Part shown: positions 38,901 to 50,984 of the stretch, piece after piece | Layout: each line of letters opens with the position of its first letter | How positions within the stretch are numbered: the stretch's first letter is position 1 | Assembly (NCBI GenBank): GCA_026413225.1 | Contig: CM048552.1 | Location: 186,096,053 to 186,160,052, forward strand | Direction: 5' to 3' | Length of the DNA stretch: 64,000 bases | Source: Otis tarda | Lineage: Eukaryota > Chordata > Aves > Otidiformes > Otididae | Made by a program: the position numbers and the translations under genes | Notes under the pieces: generated by a model | What the model saw: only the letters and a program-made list of their open reading frames with translations | What the model was told of the DNA's origin: nothing | Databases searched by the model: none

Positions 38901-41084
38901 GACCTACAAATTTGGCTGTACAACACAGGTGAAAGACAGGTCTCTCACTATGGAGGGGAGCATTATGCATAGAAGACTTGTTGAACCTTCCAACTGAAGC
39001 CACGTTATTCTAACATTAGAAGTGGAAGTCTTCCCCCTTTCCTGCAAGGATGGAGAGAACTGGAGAATTGGATCAAGTGATGTAGATTTTAAAATCAGCA
39101 CGAGTTGCCCAATTCTGATCCCAGGTGCTACATTGCTACATATTTTGCTGTGTAAATACAACCTAATGCAGACATGAAATATTGACTGTTATAACACCAG
39201 TTCCTCACAGTTCTCTGGAGATAGTATTTTGATTTGACTGAAGAAATGAAAGTCACAGAAGAGGGGGCATTACTATACAGTCTTGACTGTATCTTAAGAG
39301 GTTATTCTTGAAAACATTCCCCTGATGGATTTATCTCCTCTCTTCTATTGGCTTTAGCTACAACATCAATTTTATAAATGTTCATCATTAGCACTTGGAT
39401 GTATATCTGGTATAATACTGCAAAGAAATTCTGGGTCCTCCTGGGAAGTTCTGTAATGGATGAAAGCAGGAGCATTTGGTCAATCATCTAGAAGTGGTTG
39501 AGATCTGTATAGAGAATTTAGAGTGGTAAATATTCCCAATCTAATTTAGTTTTGTTTTAGAAAAATCCATTTATGTATGAGTCCCTAAAAAGAGATAAAG
39601 AGGCCACTATATTGGTTCCCTCATGCCTTCCACCCACTTTTAATATTACTCAGAATGATTTTCAGGTGACTTTAATTGGTCTTCCAGCAGAAAACAGAAT
39701 TTTATATACACATATTTATATATCTATGACCTAAAAAGGAAGGAAGCAGACAAATTACTGTGTCGTGCAATGTAAACTTACACACCACCAGGACCAGTGT
39801 TTGGATGGGGAGAAGAATCCAAAACACTCTCAGCTTTTCCCTGTCCCAGCCATATGTCTGCACCCATACAATCAAAACATTGCACAGATTTCTTAATTTC
39901 ACCTGAAAGGGTCATGAGGGAGCAGCACCCCAGGGAAGCCAGGAGAAGGCGTGAGGGACTTTCTCTCCCAGGGCTCTCAGGCAGCCAGGCACGTACAATC
40001 GGTGCTGCATGCACCAACTCAAAACTGTATGGTCTGACACAAAGCCAGCTGCCTACAGTGATGCCCATGGCCACCGCTGCCACCACTGCTGTTCCTGGCC
40101 CTACCACCACCAATGAACAGTGCCTGACAAAAGCAACTGCAAAAACCCTTTGCTGTGCTCCACCGAAATTGCTGGCTGATTCTGGAAACCCATACTGAAC
40201 CTGGAGTAAGGCAGGAAAATCAGTGATCTCCTAACAGCTGCAGTTGGCAAAGATATCCAGTTTTATGCCCCTGGATGGTATAACCCACAAATGCTGTGCA
40301 GTGGCATTTGTTCAGCCCTGACTCATAGACAGACGAATGCCACTGAATGAATCACCAACAGCACTTTCTGCAGTACCTAAACGAGGTAGCTCATCCAAAT
40401 ATTGATCAGGCCCAAGTCTCCCTAGTTTTTGAGATCTGACATACCATAGTCTACGATGCTATTCACCAGTGAAATTTTGAGTTTTGGAAAGGGAGCCTAA
40501 GTGAGCAACTAGAATGGTGAAGCATTGGTTGGTGCATCCTTTGGCGACAGGAGCTACCTTCTGCCTGCTGTTAAGCTATAAAAATGACATGAACAGCGCT
40601 GAAATGCAAGAGAAATAGCAACTTATTAACTTAATAACGGAGAACTTTAAGGTAAATTAACAAAATCACTTTATAAAATATCCCATTTTGTTCAGTCTGC
40701 TGCTGCAGAAGGTCATTAAGTCAAACACTGTAGTAAAATAATTTTGATCCATAACGGTTGAAAGGACAAACATTAAGCAAAGGATAATCACAAATTAGCA
40801 TTCAGGACATCAGCTGAACATTGCAGGTGTTAAAGGAAGATAGTTCTTCACTGCCTAAGTGCCTGGAAAAGCACATTTCTTCCCCTTTCCCCTCTGATGT
40901 CAGACACTACGTGCCTGGGCAGTGAGGTGGGGAACACCTCTGACACTCACAGACACTGAGGCTCTGCTTGGCCTCAGGGCAGGTAGGCTGAGAGTCCTTT
41001 GACTTTTGCTGCCTTAATGTTTGCCTCAGTGCACAGGGAAGGGGCAGCCCTTCCTGCCCTTCGCTCTGCCCAGCAAGAGCCCAG
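32945..41084. other. Intergenic DNA upstream of the FNDC3A promoter
   Basis: No supportable gene in about 8 kb. Low-complexity A-rich DNA lies at about 36127-36162, with shorter A runs near 33377 and 33545. A short 7-bp-like direct repeat (cttaaac/cttaaaa) is at about 33987-34018. The block 39780-40200 is more GC-rich than its surroundings and carries overlapping frames on both strands (133 and 111 codons). Their translations are Ala/Thr/Pro-rich and unrecognised, so I do not call a gene. The plus-strand direction of the next gene makes this its 5' flank. Confidence 0.5.
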
Positions 41085-41350
41085 CCTGGGCCAGGCCCCA
41101 GGCCCCAGGCCCCAGCCCCAAGCCTTGCCTAGCGCCAAGGCCAGGCCCTACGGCCGAGGCCGAGGCCAAGGCCAAGGTTCAGCCCCGCCCCTGGCCCCTG
41201 CCCTGGCCCCAGACCTCAGCCCCGCCCTCCCCGCAGGCCCCGCCCTCCTGCACCTCCTGCCCCGCCCTTCCTTCAGGCCCCGCCCACCCTACAGGCCCCG
41301 CCCCTCAGGTCCGCTTGAGTCCCGCCCATAGATCTGACCCCGCCCCTACG
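41085..41350 (+). promoter_or_regulatory. GC-box array and CCCCAGG-type tandem repeat
   Basis: From about 41085 to 41180 the sequence is built of short degenerate units such as 'ccccagg' and 'ggccgag/ggccaag'. From about 41181 to 41350 it holds a series of CCCCGCCC or CCCGCCC boxes at irregular 15-30 bp spacing, for example inside 'aggccccgcccaccctacag'. Such boxes are the known binding sequence of Sp/KLF zinc-finger factors. The array sits immediately upstream of the inferred start region of FNDC3A, so it probably acts as the proximal promoter. The repeat structure suggests that it grew by slippage. Confidence 0.7.
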
Positions 41351-41389
41351 GCCGACAGGCTCACACCCACCACCCGAACCGGAGCTTTC

Positions 41390-41401
41390 CGCGCAGGCGC
41401 A
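41390..41401 (+). promoter_or_regulatory. NRF1-like site
   Basis: CGCGCAGGCGCA differs at one position from the NRF1 palindrome YGCGCAYGCGCR. It lies about 60 bp upstream of the YY1-type element, a position usual for NRF1 in CpG-island promoters. Confidence 0.55.
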
Positions 41402-41452
41402 CTGGGAGCCGGAGCCAACTGCCCCCCTCGCGGCCCCTCCCAGCCTTCCACC

Positions 41453-41464
41453 AAAGATGGCGGC
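41453..41464 (+). promoter_or_regulatory. YY1-type initiator-proximal element
   Basis: AAAGATGGCGGCC contains the AANATGGCGGC element known to bind YY1 just downstream of many TATA-less start sites. It marks the likely transcription start region of FNDC3A at about 41430-41460. The same ATG opens a short upstream reading frame. Confidence 0.55.
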
Positions 41465-41564
41465 CGCGCGCCGGCGGGCGAGGCGGAGGGGAGTGTTGAG
41501 GCAGCGGGGTGAAGGCGGCGGCAGCAGCGGCTGCAACAGCGGTGGCGGCCGCGGGGGACAGTGA
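41457..41564 (+). other. Upstream ORF in the FNDC3A leader, 35 codons
   Basis: Starts at the ATG of the YY1-type element and stops with TGA at 41562-41564. The start context is AAGATGG, a good Kozak match (purine at -3, G at +4). The peptide is Ala/Arg/Gly-rich and low-complexity (MAAARRRARRRG at its start), so a cis-acting effect on translation is more likely than a functional peptide. It matters only if transcription starts upstream of 41457. Confidence 0.35.
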
Positions 41565-43661
41565 CAGGTGCAAGGAGGGGAGGAAACGGCGGCGGAGCGG
41601 CGGCGGCCGAAGCGCAGGTACCTCGAGTGGGCGGGTAAGGGGGTGGGGGAAACAGCCGGCGCGGCGCCGCCCCTGCCCGAGCTGCGCCATCGGGAACTCC
41701 CCTCCGCTCCCCGCGCGGGTGCCGCCGCCCGCCGGTGGCGGAGACCGAACCGTTAACCAGTAGAGCCGGCGGGGCTATGGCGGTGAGTAAGCGCGCTCGC
41801 CGCTCCGGGGCGGCTGGCAAAGCGCCCTTTTCCCCTCAGCAGGGCGGGGAGAGGGGTGCGACGGGGCGGCGGGCAGCGCTTCTGGTTGCCCGGCCCCTGA
41901 GGGGACGGCGTTGCCTGCCGCGGGAGGGCCGGGGAACCGGTGGCTCCCGCCGAAGCCCCGCTGAAGAAACTTTCTGTCTTCCTTCCCGGGCTTCCTTCTC
42001 CTCCACTCGGAGATGCCTCTCCCGGCCGGGGCGGGGAGATCCCGCCGCTGTCGGCGCCGGGCAGCGGGGCTCCCCGGGGCTGGGCTGCTGCGCGGCTGCC
42101 GCGGGCGGAGGGCGGCAGTTCGGGGAGGAGAAGCAGATGCGGAGCGCGACCAGAACAGCTGAGCCGGCTGTGACAGGCGGGGAGGAGAAGGAAGTGGTGG
42201 TTTTCAACACCTCTCTCTCTTTGGTGACGGTGTTGTTCTCCTGCTAAGCCGTAAAGGTTCCCTCCGAACTCCTAGCTAAAGGCACTGAGCGTGTGTTCCT
42301 GTATGTAGGAAAAAAACAAATCTTCCCGAAAACACTAATGGTTTTGTCGAGTGCTAGCAGAGGCATTCTTTCAGCTCGATTCGTGCCCGATGCCTCCTTT
42401 CCTGCATATTACCCAAGAATGGTTTTAACCTAAACAGAAACTTTTTCTTGCTTCCAGGCAACTAGAAAGTGAAACCAACTAAAAGCAAAAATGAAACTTT
42501 TCAGCTGGTTTTTATTGTGCAGAGTAAAGAAAACAAGCAGTAGAAATAAAGGAAAATATGCTGGGTAGGAGCAAATCGTGGTTTATGAGTGGCGTCTCAA
42601 GATGTGTTAGTAATTTGTTTAACCTTGTCAAAGGCAATTTATTACGTACTCTGGATGTCAAGTGTTAATCCAGAATATCTCAGGTCATGAAATAATTTCT
42701 GTGAAATGTTCTTTGTTTTTAGAATTTAAGTCTACATTTAATCAAATACATATCTGGTTATATATGCCTTAAATTATCATGAAGACTTAAAATCTCTTAA
42801 TTTTTTCCTGCTAAGTACTTGGTAGCGTCTGTCTTAGAAGCTATGGGTCCCGGTCCTGCTAAGCTTTGAGCTTAAAAGAAGCTGGTTTGTTGTTATGGCA
42901 ATGAGTAACTTTCTGCTTTATGTAGCACAGAAATTTAACTGTAGCCATGATGTGAATCTACATCCATAAATGTGTTTACATTCTGTGTCGTGAAATCGCA
43001 GCATCTGTATGAATCACAGCAACTCAGTCCTTAAAATTCAGAAAGTACAACCAGTTAAATTTTTTCTGCTTTTTTTTTGGTTTTGTTTTAAGGAAATGGT
43101 CTCAAATAATTATGGAATTTAATCATATGATAAATAGAGAAGTACAAACTTTCAGGTAGTGAGAAGTCTGTGCACGTAAGTGAAAGTTGGAAATAGCTGA
43201 GTACAGTACTCAATGTTGGAAATTGGATGGAGTTCTTAACAGCTGGTGTTCCTACTAAGCATGGGGGAACAGGAAGGATGCTGATCAAGTTTGGAAACAC
43301 AACATCTAGTTCTAGGTTCATTCTGTGTGTACAGAGTGTACAGAAGTCATCTTGACATGTATGGATTGGATCTGAGACTTGTTTTGGCAAGCTATACCAG
43401 AGTGGCTTTTCTGGTGACTTTGGGGGGGGAAACTGACATACTGAATGGGTTACGTTGGGGCACTGGACACTGATTTTTGCAGATGAATCCTTAGTTGAAA
43501 GAGATGCAGATCTTTGTCCTCAGAAAGGCCAGGACTCAGTGATCAGTTGCTTAGGTCACTTGGTCAAGATGAGAGCAATCTGCTTTGAGCAGAGTCACAG
43601 GCTGACTGCTGTAGATGATAATATTAAAAAAGAATTAGGTGGGTGTCTCAGTTTTTTTCAG

Positions 43662-43749
43662 GAAGGATGGAGACCTTCTCAGGCTTTTTGCTGGATGACA
43701 AACTCTAGGTGTATGAGTTACGTGAGGCTCAGGTCATTACACACAACAC
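43662..43749 (+). other. Exon-like segment in intron 1
   Basis: 88 bp between a good acceptor ('gtctcagtttttttcag', ending 43661) and a consensus donor (gtaagt at 43750). It stays open in one frame (EGWRPSQAFCWM at its start) that begins in phase 0, which is the phase left by an ATG GCG at the end of exon 1. No homology is recognised. Pseudo-exons of this quality are common in long introns. Confidence 0.2.
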
Positions 43750-46235
43750 GTAAGTTACCTGATTTCAATCCATTGGATGGTGGCAATTCTACCTCTTTCA
43801 AGTTTGAGTTTCTACTGGTTTGTGGACTGAAAACTCAAAAGCTTTTGATTTTTATAAGCAATAATGTAATGGAACTGCAGAAACTTGAATTATGATTCAG
43901 ACTAATAACTCATTTCCTCTGGACTGTGAGTCGTGTGGATCTTGGGATGCTTTTATTTGTTGTTCTTTGCCTCCATTCAATTTTACTTCAATTTGGACCT
44001 ACGTCAGCTAACCCAGTGTTATGCTGATGATCATTTTGGCTCAAAATATCTCAAATAGATCCTTCGTATTGTTATTACAACTTTAGCTACTTAACTGAAC
44101 ATGCTTCTGCAGTGTCCTGTCTTAGGACTTACTGGGAAGCAAAACTCTTAAAGCTTGACTTCAGGAGAGGTACAATTTTTCATCTTTGTCAATACTTTCT
44201 CTTAAATAGTTTTAACAGCTAAATGCCTTTAGGCAACACGCTAATTTACCATGCTGGCAGAACACTTCTGAAATAGCGTATGCTATTGTAAATGTGTTGG
44301 TGTCTAGAAATATTGAATGCTTGGAAGGTGTTAAGTGCTGGTGTTCTGATTGTCTATTGATACCTCTAACAAAGCGGCAAATTCTGTAACCTAGCCGAGT
44401 CCCCCATTTTGAGTGGGTGGAGGGAACTGTCTTTTTCATTCCCAGGCAGACGGATACTAAAGACTGTTTTTGTGAGGCTGCAGGCCCATTTCCCAGACAG
44501 TGGTGTTGTCTGCAGCCATTGATGTTCCTTGTTGATGCCTCCTGGACCCTGAGGAATTATCATCTCCCTCCAGCAATTTTGTACCTTTTTTTGACCTCCA
44601 GCTTCTAATTGTTATGGGATTTCTAGTTCAATCACTGCTAAAATGTCTACAGGTTGCATGTTGTGTTTCACCAGTGCGTTTCTGTGATCTAAAATATGAA
44701 TTGGATTCTCTCTGCTGTATCTGTCAATAACACTTCTATATTTTATCATACCTTTCTTGAAGATTGTTGACTTGGGGAAATTCCCAGGCAATTTGTAGCA
44801 AAGTTCAACTTGGTTGCAGTTTATATTGCACAAGTTGAATTCTGAGCCACTGCTTTTCCTGTAGGACCAGATCTAGTAAAAATAGATTTGACTTGGGCTG
44901 TCAGCTCTTTAGCTTAACTAAAAGATACTGTCTGTATCTCAGGAAAATGATAATAATTCGGAATGAGTACATTGCTGCTTTTTCTGTTCAGCAAACACAA
45001 ACAATGTTTATTTTGGTCGTGGGGCCAATGTTTCTTGAGCTACAGAAATGACCATTTTTTTGCTTATTCTTTGCCATGTATAGTGAACTTTGAGCGTCCT
45101 TAACGCTGATGTTCACTTGATGCTCATAGAAAAACAGCATTAGCCTTTTCTTTAAACTTGTCTATCTATAAAGTTTAGTGATTTTGTTTATGTCCAGTAG
45201 TATTTTGGATTGTCATCCCAGGGCCTGTATTTTATAGGGCTGATGGGGTAGAAGGATATTTAGAAAGTGTTTGTAACACTTAATAGTAGTATGTGTTTCT
45301 TCTAGGTTGTCATCTTTAATAGCTCCAAGTAATTTAATTTCAGATGGAACAAATATTTTTGAAGTTGTTTTTGTTGTTCCTTCCACCCCTCAGAGATCCG
45401 GTCCTGTTCCAGGTACTCATGTACTCTTGAGCCTGTAACCAGTGAAAATATTCAGACTTTTTTGCTAAGCTGTCATAGGTGACTTTAACAAAATGTAAAT
45501 AGAATTTGCTATGCCCTTTTGTCAATAATTAATTACAATTTTTAGCTATTGTTTTCATGCTAGACTCCCCTGTATAATGAGTAGTCTTTTTATACTCACT
45601 TGCTAGGTCATGCACCCTTTCTTGAGTGTATTAATAATCTGGTTTGGTTAGAATACATGCTGCAGAAACTGTTGGTCTTCATTTTGATGCCGCGGCTATG
45701 TAGAGGACTGTGTTACCACTCTTCTTGGATGTATAGGATTAGAATGCTTTTCTGTTTACAGTTGCAATACCTCAGGAATGGAATACCCTTGCATTTTCCA
45801 AACCCTTTATTAAAACGTTAACACCACGTTCATTGGTGATGTCTTCACAGCACCTCTCAGACTGAATTAGACTGGATATACTTTGCCCTCCTTGAGTTCA
45901 TAGCTCCAAATAAACTTTCACCATTTATGTCTAGGCAAACGCATTTGTTGATCTTGGTCTCACCAGACCTACCTGTGTATCTATTGCTTTGCTTAATGGA
46001 ATTTATATTTTTGTCTCTCTGTAAGTTTTTGCTTTTTCAGAATACCTGAACCCTCTTCTAGTCATACTGTTCTGCAGTCAAAACATCACGTGAGTTAACA
46101 TTGGTACCCTCTTTTTCAGTTTACGATTTTAGGTACCAAACACCACCACAACAGCAGTCTGCAGAAGTTAATTAGGAGTGCTGAGTAGGTCTATAGTGTA
46201 CTTCTCCTGGCTTTGCTTCCAGAATTGTTCTGAAG

Positions 46236-46912
46236 AGCAGTCTTGAGGAGAAGGACTTGGGAGTGCTGGTGGATGAGAAGCTCAGCATGAGCCGGTACTT
46301 TGCACTTGCAGCCCAGAAAGCCAATCGCATCCTGGGCTATGGTTGCGGTAAGAAGCGTGGCCAGCAGGTTGCAGGATGTGATTTTGCCCATCTACTTAAC
46401 TCTTGTGAGACCCCATGTACTGTGTCCAGCTCTGGAGCCCCCAACGTAGGAAGGACGTGGACCTGTTGGAGGGAGTCCAGAGGAGGGCCACAAAGATGAT
46501 CAGAGGGCTGGAGCACCTCTCCTATGAGGACAGGCTGAGAGAGTTGGGGCTGTTCAGCCTGGAGAAGAGAAGGCTCTGGGGGGACCTTATAGTGGCCTTC
46601 CAGTACCTCAAGGGGGCCTACAGGAAAAATGGGGAGAAACTCTTCAGCATGGCCTGTTGTGATAGGATGAGGGGTAATGGTTTTAAAATAGAGGGAAGTA
46701 GATTCAGACTGGACATCAGGAAAAAATTTGTTATAATGAGTGTGGCATAGGTTGCACAGAGGTGGTAGATACCCCATCCCTGGAAACATTCAAGGCTGGG
46801 TTGGACGGGGCTCTGAGCAACCTGATCTGTTTGGAGATGTCCCTGCTCCTTGCAGGGGGTTGGACTAGATGACCTTTAAAGGTCCCTTCCAACCCAAACC
46901 ATTCTATGATTT
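46236..46912 (+). mobile_element. CR1 LINE 3' fragment in intron 1
   Basis: 5'-truncated CR1 of about 0.68 kb, beginning 'agcagtcttgaggagaagga' and ending 'aaaccattctatgattta'. The ORF2 C-terminus is broken: a short insertion-like change near 46340 ('ctatggttgcggtaagaagc' against 'ctgcatcaagaggagc' elsewhere), another near 46415, and loss near 46742 of the 'ttgtagaacactggaacagg' block. It lies in the same direction as FNDC3A. Moderately young. Confidence 0.94.
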
Positions 46913-48888
46913 AGGGCAGTTGAAGAGATATGCTGCAAAACCTCTTCATTTATAGGCAATGGAAAATGTTTTACCTTATTATATATGTAATTACTTTGGG
47001 CATAAAGAGTTGTTAAAAATGAAAACATCTACAGGTTTTTGATCCCAGTTTAACCAGTAGACCCCATTTTCATAATCCATTAGTACGAGAGAAGCACAGC
47101 GCTTTCTAAGATGTGATAAATGTGTTTTGCTTTCCAGAAGCACTAAAACAAGTCCTTCTACTTCCTGGCAACGTATGGGCTTCTATAATATAGCGTCAAA
47201 AAAACTGTTTCACAACTGTGAAAATTTACAAAATTGGACCAATGTACTCCGTGATTTGAAAAAAATATTTATCAAAGTGTGTGAAGTTTTCCACAGGGAA
47301 AGCTACAAGATCCAACTGTGACAGATGTGGCTAGATAGTAACTTCATTCAGTAACTGGGAGTGAAAAGGAATATATGGCGCACGAATGTCAACTTTACCT
47401 TCTGCATGACAGCTCTTTCTGAAGTTGCTTTGGGTTTTTTCTATGTTTGTTGCATTTACATCTGTGAAGCTTAGTTCTTAATGTCTTTTGATCTTGAATA
47501 ACTTGAGGTGAAAATGAACTTGACAAACCTAGAACTTTACTGTTACCTGCAGTATAAAGTAAAAAAAGCCCTGTAGTTCACACTTCCTTGTAAATCCCAT
47601 TGAGTTTCCCCAATGTCCAAATCCAATGTGTGTGGTAAACAAAGCCCAAGCTCTCCTTACCCAAGATCCTACAAGCATGTCCTGTAGAATCTATTAAAAA
47701 TGTAAATGAGGAAGACCATACTTTAAGGAAGCTATTTCTTTGCTCATTTGGTCTAGTTTGAAGGTAGATTGAAGACGTTGAAACAAAGTACTAAGAAATG
47801 AGAACGAAAAGAAGCTGCAGAAGTGAGTAGTGGCTGTTGACAATGATCAATCTTAGATGTAGCTGAAATGTAATTTAATTTCTTCAGGCTTGCTAATAAC
47901 TTGACTTGCCCACATATAACAATATTAGTATATATGCACATTCCACTCAATTATGGCTTTTCAATGGTAAGGATAAATGATCATAATTCAAGTAATACAT
48001 CTTAAAAGTACTCCAGTACATTTAATTATGTACATCATGGCAGTACAGCTCCAAGTATATTAATTTCTGATTTTGTGGCTTTATTTTTATTAGTGAATTG
48101 ACAGTTATTCAGTGTTGCAACTTCATATGTTAAATAGAAAGATGAGAGCTTGACTTGATTTGGCAATCAAAGTAGTTAGTGTCAGGATGTTTTAACTGAC
48201 TAAAACTTTTCTTGGAGGATGGGGTGGAACTTGGGAGAAGGAGGTGCTGGTAACATCTGAGACATCTGCTCTTGTTTTGCTGTCTTTCCCTTCTGTAGTT
48301 GCAGAGACTCCTCCATTGGAGAACTCCTGCACAAGTAGCATTTTTAGTTTTCAAGAGCTGCATTCAGATTGAGATGCTGTTTGACTTGCCCTGCTTTAAT
48401 TTTTTTTTATCTCGCATGCAAGTAACTGCTTCAATATATTGTGACTAAGTTAAATATTAGGGAAGTGAAGCATCTGCCAGGGTGACTACCTCTTGACCTT
48501 TTTTGCTACCGTGATCTGTAGCTTCATGAATGCTATGCATTGACACTGGACGAAGCAGTTCCTCTCTGTTTATTTCTGTGCTTGGTATTCATTTGTTTAT
48601 TTGTGTAAGTAAAATGGGTCAGGCAATGTTTTATGTTAAAACTGACTGTTTTTTTGTAAGATTAATTTTAAACTACATCTGTCCTCCAGTTTAATTCACA
48701 GTGTTGTTGACCAGTTGCTTGCAGTTGTGCAAGTGGGAGCTGCTAGTATGGTTTAGCAGAACTGACTTACAGCAGTTTCAAATCTTGATAAAAGAACATC
48801 TTTCAAACTCAAGCACTTTCTTTTTTTGGTGGATTTTTACTCTCCAGAAGTAGTTTCCATATGCCTGTCTTGACGTGTCATGTTCTGT

Positions 48889-49724
48889 GCCATCCAGAGG
48901 GACCTTGACAGGCTGGAGAGGTGGGCCCGTGCCAACCTCATGAAGTTCAATCAGGCCAAGTGCAAGGTCCTGCACCTGGGTCGTGGCAATCCCAGGCACA
49001 AATACAGGCTGGGCGGAGAATGGATTGAGAGCAGCCCTGAGGAGAAAGACTTGGGAGTGCTGGTAGACGAGAGGCTCATCATGAGCAGGCAATGCGCCCT
49101 TGCGGCCCAGAAGGCCAACCGCATCCTGGGCTGCATCAAGAGGAGCGTGGCCAGCAGGTCGAGGGAGGTGATTCTGCCCCTCTACTCTGCCCTGGTGAGA
49201 CCCCACCTGGAGTACTGCGTCCAGTTCTGGAGTCCCCAACACAAGAAGGACATGGACCAGTTGGAAAGGGTCCAGAGGAGGGCCACAAAGATGATCAGAG
49301 GGCTGGAGCACCTCTCGTATGAGGACAGGCTGAGAGAGTTTGGGCTGTTCAGCCTGGAGAAGAGGAGGCTCCGGGGAGACCTGATAGCGGTCTTCCAGTA
49401 CCTCAAGGGGGCCTACAGGAAAGATGGGGAGAAGCTGTTCAGTAGGGCCTGTTATGATAGGACAAGGGGTAATGGGTTTAAATTAGAAGGAAGTAGGTTT
49501 AGATTAGATATTAGAAAAAAATTTTTTACAATGAGAGTTGTAGAGCACTGGAACAGGTTGCCCAGAGAGGTGGTGGATGCCCCATCCCTGGAAATGTTCA
49601 AGGCCAGGCTGGATGAGGCTCTGAGCAACCTGATCTAGTCAGGGATGTCCCTGCTTCTTGCAGGGGGGTTGGACTAGATGACCTTTGAAGGTCCCTTCCA
49701 ACTCTAACCATTCTATGATTCTGT
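48889..49724 (+). mobile_element. CR1 LINE 3' fragment with an intact C-terminal frame
   Basis: 5'-truncated CR1 of about 0.84 kb, from 'gccatccagagggaccttga' to 'attctatgattctgtg'. One frame from 48880 to 49638 (252 codons, the first few from flanking DNA) runs unbroken to the natural ORF2 stop. It holds the region after the RT palm: [33 protein letters not shown] and [15 protein letters not shown]. The RT catalytic core is absent because of the truncation, so it cannot move on its own. The intact frame makes it one of the youngest copies here and a good reference for the others. Confidence 0.96.
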
Positions 49725-50913
49725 GCTATTATCTTGTTCTTTATTGAAGGAGATTACCTACAGGTTTTCCAAAAAGAAGCGGTGGAGAGAAATTTTAAAA
49801 TCTGTTAGACTTGTAGCCTCGTCGATTCTATGTCATCTTGCATTTGGATAACATAGTTTTCATTTTTCAGAATGAGCAGGAAAAAGCTGTTTCATAAGAG
49901 TTCTTTAAAAGCTGCTTGTTTTGCTTGAATCGTGCGCTCTTTGTAGTTCCAACACCGGCAGCTGTCTCTGCAATAAATTTATCTCACTGACCAGTTGCAT
50001 CACATTAATAAAAATATGTCCATGTTTTTAGTTTGCCTTAAATAAATCATATGAAAACTTATTTTGAAGATTTGTCCTTGCTACTCATAGCTACCAAAAA
50101 GAGGGAGTCAATGACAAATGAGGAAGTAGCTTGATTCTTGGCATTGAATTTGCTTGTTTTCTCAAAAATTAAGCGTATTATTAAACAGAAATGAAGGCAA
50201 AAGTAATGGTTAACTGGGAAAGGCTGAGTTGTTTTTGAACCCGTGTGATTTTCAGAAAATAAACTGAAGGAAATCCAGTCCTGGCAGAAGCTTAGAAGAA
50301 CCTAATTTAGCTGGTATAAAAGTAAAACTAGGAGGATTTAAGGAAGTTCTTGAGGGTAATGAGAGTGTAAAACATAACAGTCTCATAGTTTAGATCAACA
50401 TAGCATAAATAAAGTGAAATTGCGTTGGAGATCTTTTTAAGTGGTGCAAAAAATACACTATGTGGTTCACTCTTCTAATTTCTTTTTGAGGATGCTTCCC
50501 AAGATTATCTAAAAGGAAGTTGTTCCTCTAAGACAAAGGAGCCCACAGTATAGCTCTCAAACAATGCGTGACAGTGAATCAGATTATGTACCTGCTAAAA
50601 ACTAGGCATAAGTTTGCACCTGGGTGCTGACAGTTTACTCATTGATTTTAAAATGCACACTATCAAATTAGTTCTGAGTAAAATGAACAGATTAATTCTG
50701 ATATGTGATATGGTTGCACTTATCGCTTCCTAAAAGTTACAGAACCAGTTTAGGCTTCCTTCCTTTGAAGGTGTAAGAGGGAGGGGCAAATAGTTGGAAA
50801 GTACTGAATTCTTCTTATGCAACAACTTAAAATTATATCTACTTGATCCAGATAAGGAATGTGGATGTTTTTTTAAGAATCTAATATTTAAAACCAGAAT
50901 GTGGTGTTTTCAG

Positions 50914-50984
50914 ATAGTCTCCATTGCACTGATATTTTTATGTATAGTCAAGCATTTAACAGTCGTGCTGGACAAGATGAGGAC
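50914..50984 (+). other. Exon-like segment in intron 1
   Basis: 71 bp between an acceptor ('gaatgtggtgttttcag', ending 50913) and a strong donor (gtaagt at 50985). In phase 0 it encodes a hydrophobic run (IVSIALIFLCIVKHLTVVLD) that could form one membrane helix. In the frame that would follow the 43662-43749 segment it is also open (SLHCTDIFMYSQAF). Two open frames in so short a piece weaken any coding claim. See the finding on the exon series. Confidence 0.25.

Larger units (their letters stand above)
41450..41782 (+). other. FNDC3A: FNDC3A probable 5' untranslated first exon
   Basis: Inferred exon 1. The left edge is estimated from the YY1-type element. The right edge is set by the strongest donor in the island, GCG|GTGAGTAAG, with the intron starting at 41783. 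Weaker donors facing the same way at 41568 (ACAG|gtgcaa), 41618 (GCAG|gtacct) and 41635 (gtaagg) could give alternative ends. The exon would be noncoding for FNDC3A, because the coding exon has an in-frame stop upstream of its ATG. Two ATGs lie in it, at 41457 and at 41777. Confidence 0.6.
41140..42190. promoter_or_regulatory. FNDC3A: CpG island
   Basis: About 1 kb of very GC-rich DNA with dense undepleted CpG, bounded on both sides by AT-rich DNA. No TATA box is visible. It contains GC boxes, an NRF1-like site, a YY1-type element and several splice-donor-like sequences facing right. The nearest gene to the right on the plus strand is FNDC3A, whose first coding exon begins 18.9 kb downstream, and a long 5' intron after a CpG-island first exon is an ordinary vertebrate layout. 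Open frames of 100 or more codons on both strands within the island reflect stop-codon scarcity in GC-rich DNA, not genes. Divergent minus-strand transcription is possible but unproven. Confidence 0.88.

Noticed and set aside
39797-40198. Overlapping frames of 133 (plus) and 111 (minus) codons in a GC-richer block
   Set aside because: Both frames are open at once, which suggests composition rather than coding. The translations are Ala/Thr/Pro-rich and unrecognised.
41305-41820. Minus-strand open frame of 171 codons, and several plus-strand frames of 80-170 codons, in the CpG island
   Set aside because: Stop codons are rare in such GC-rich DNA. The translations are Ala/Pro/Arg/Gly low-complexity and overlap each other on both strands.
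43455-43895. Plus-strand open frame of 146 codons in intron 1
   Set aside because: It starts and ends in intron-like sequence and shows no domain. Only the part between splice-like signals is kept, as a weak exon candidate.
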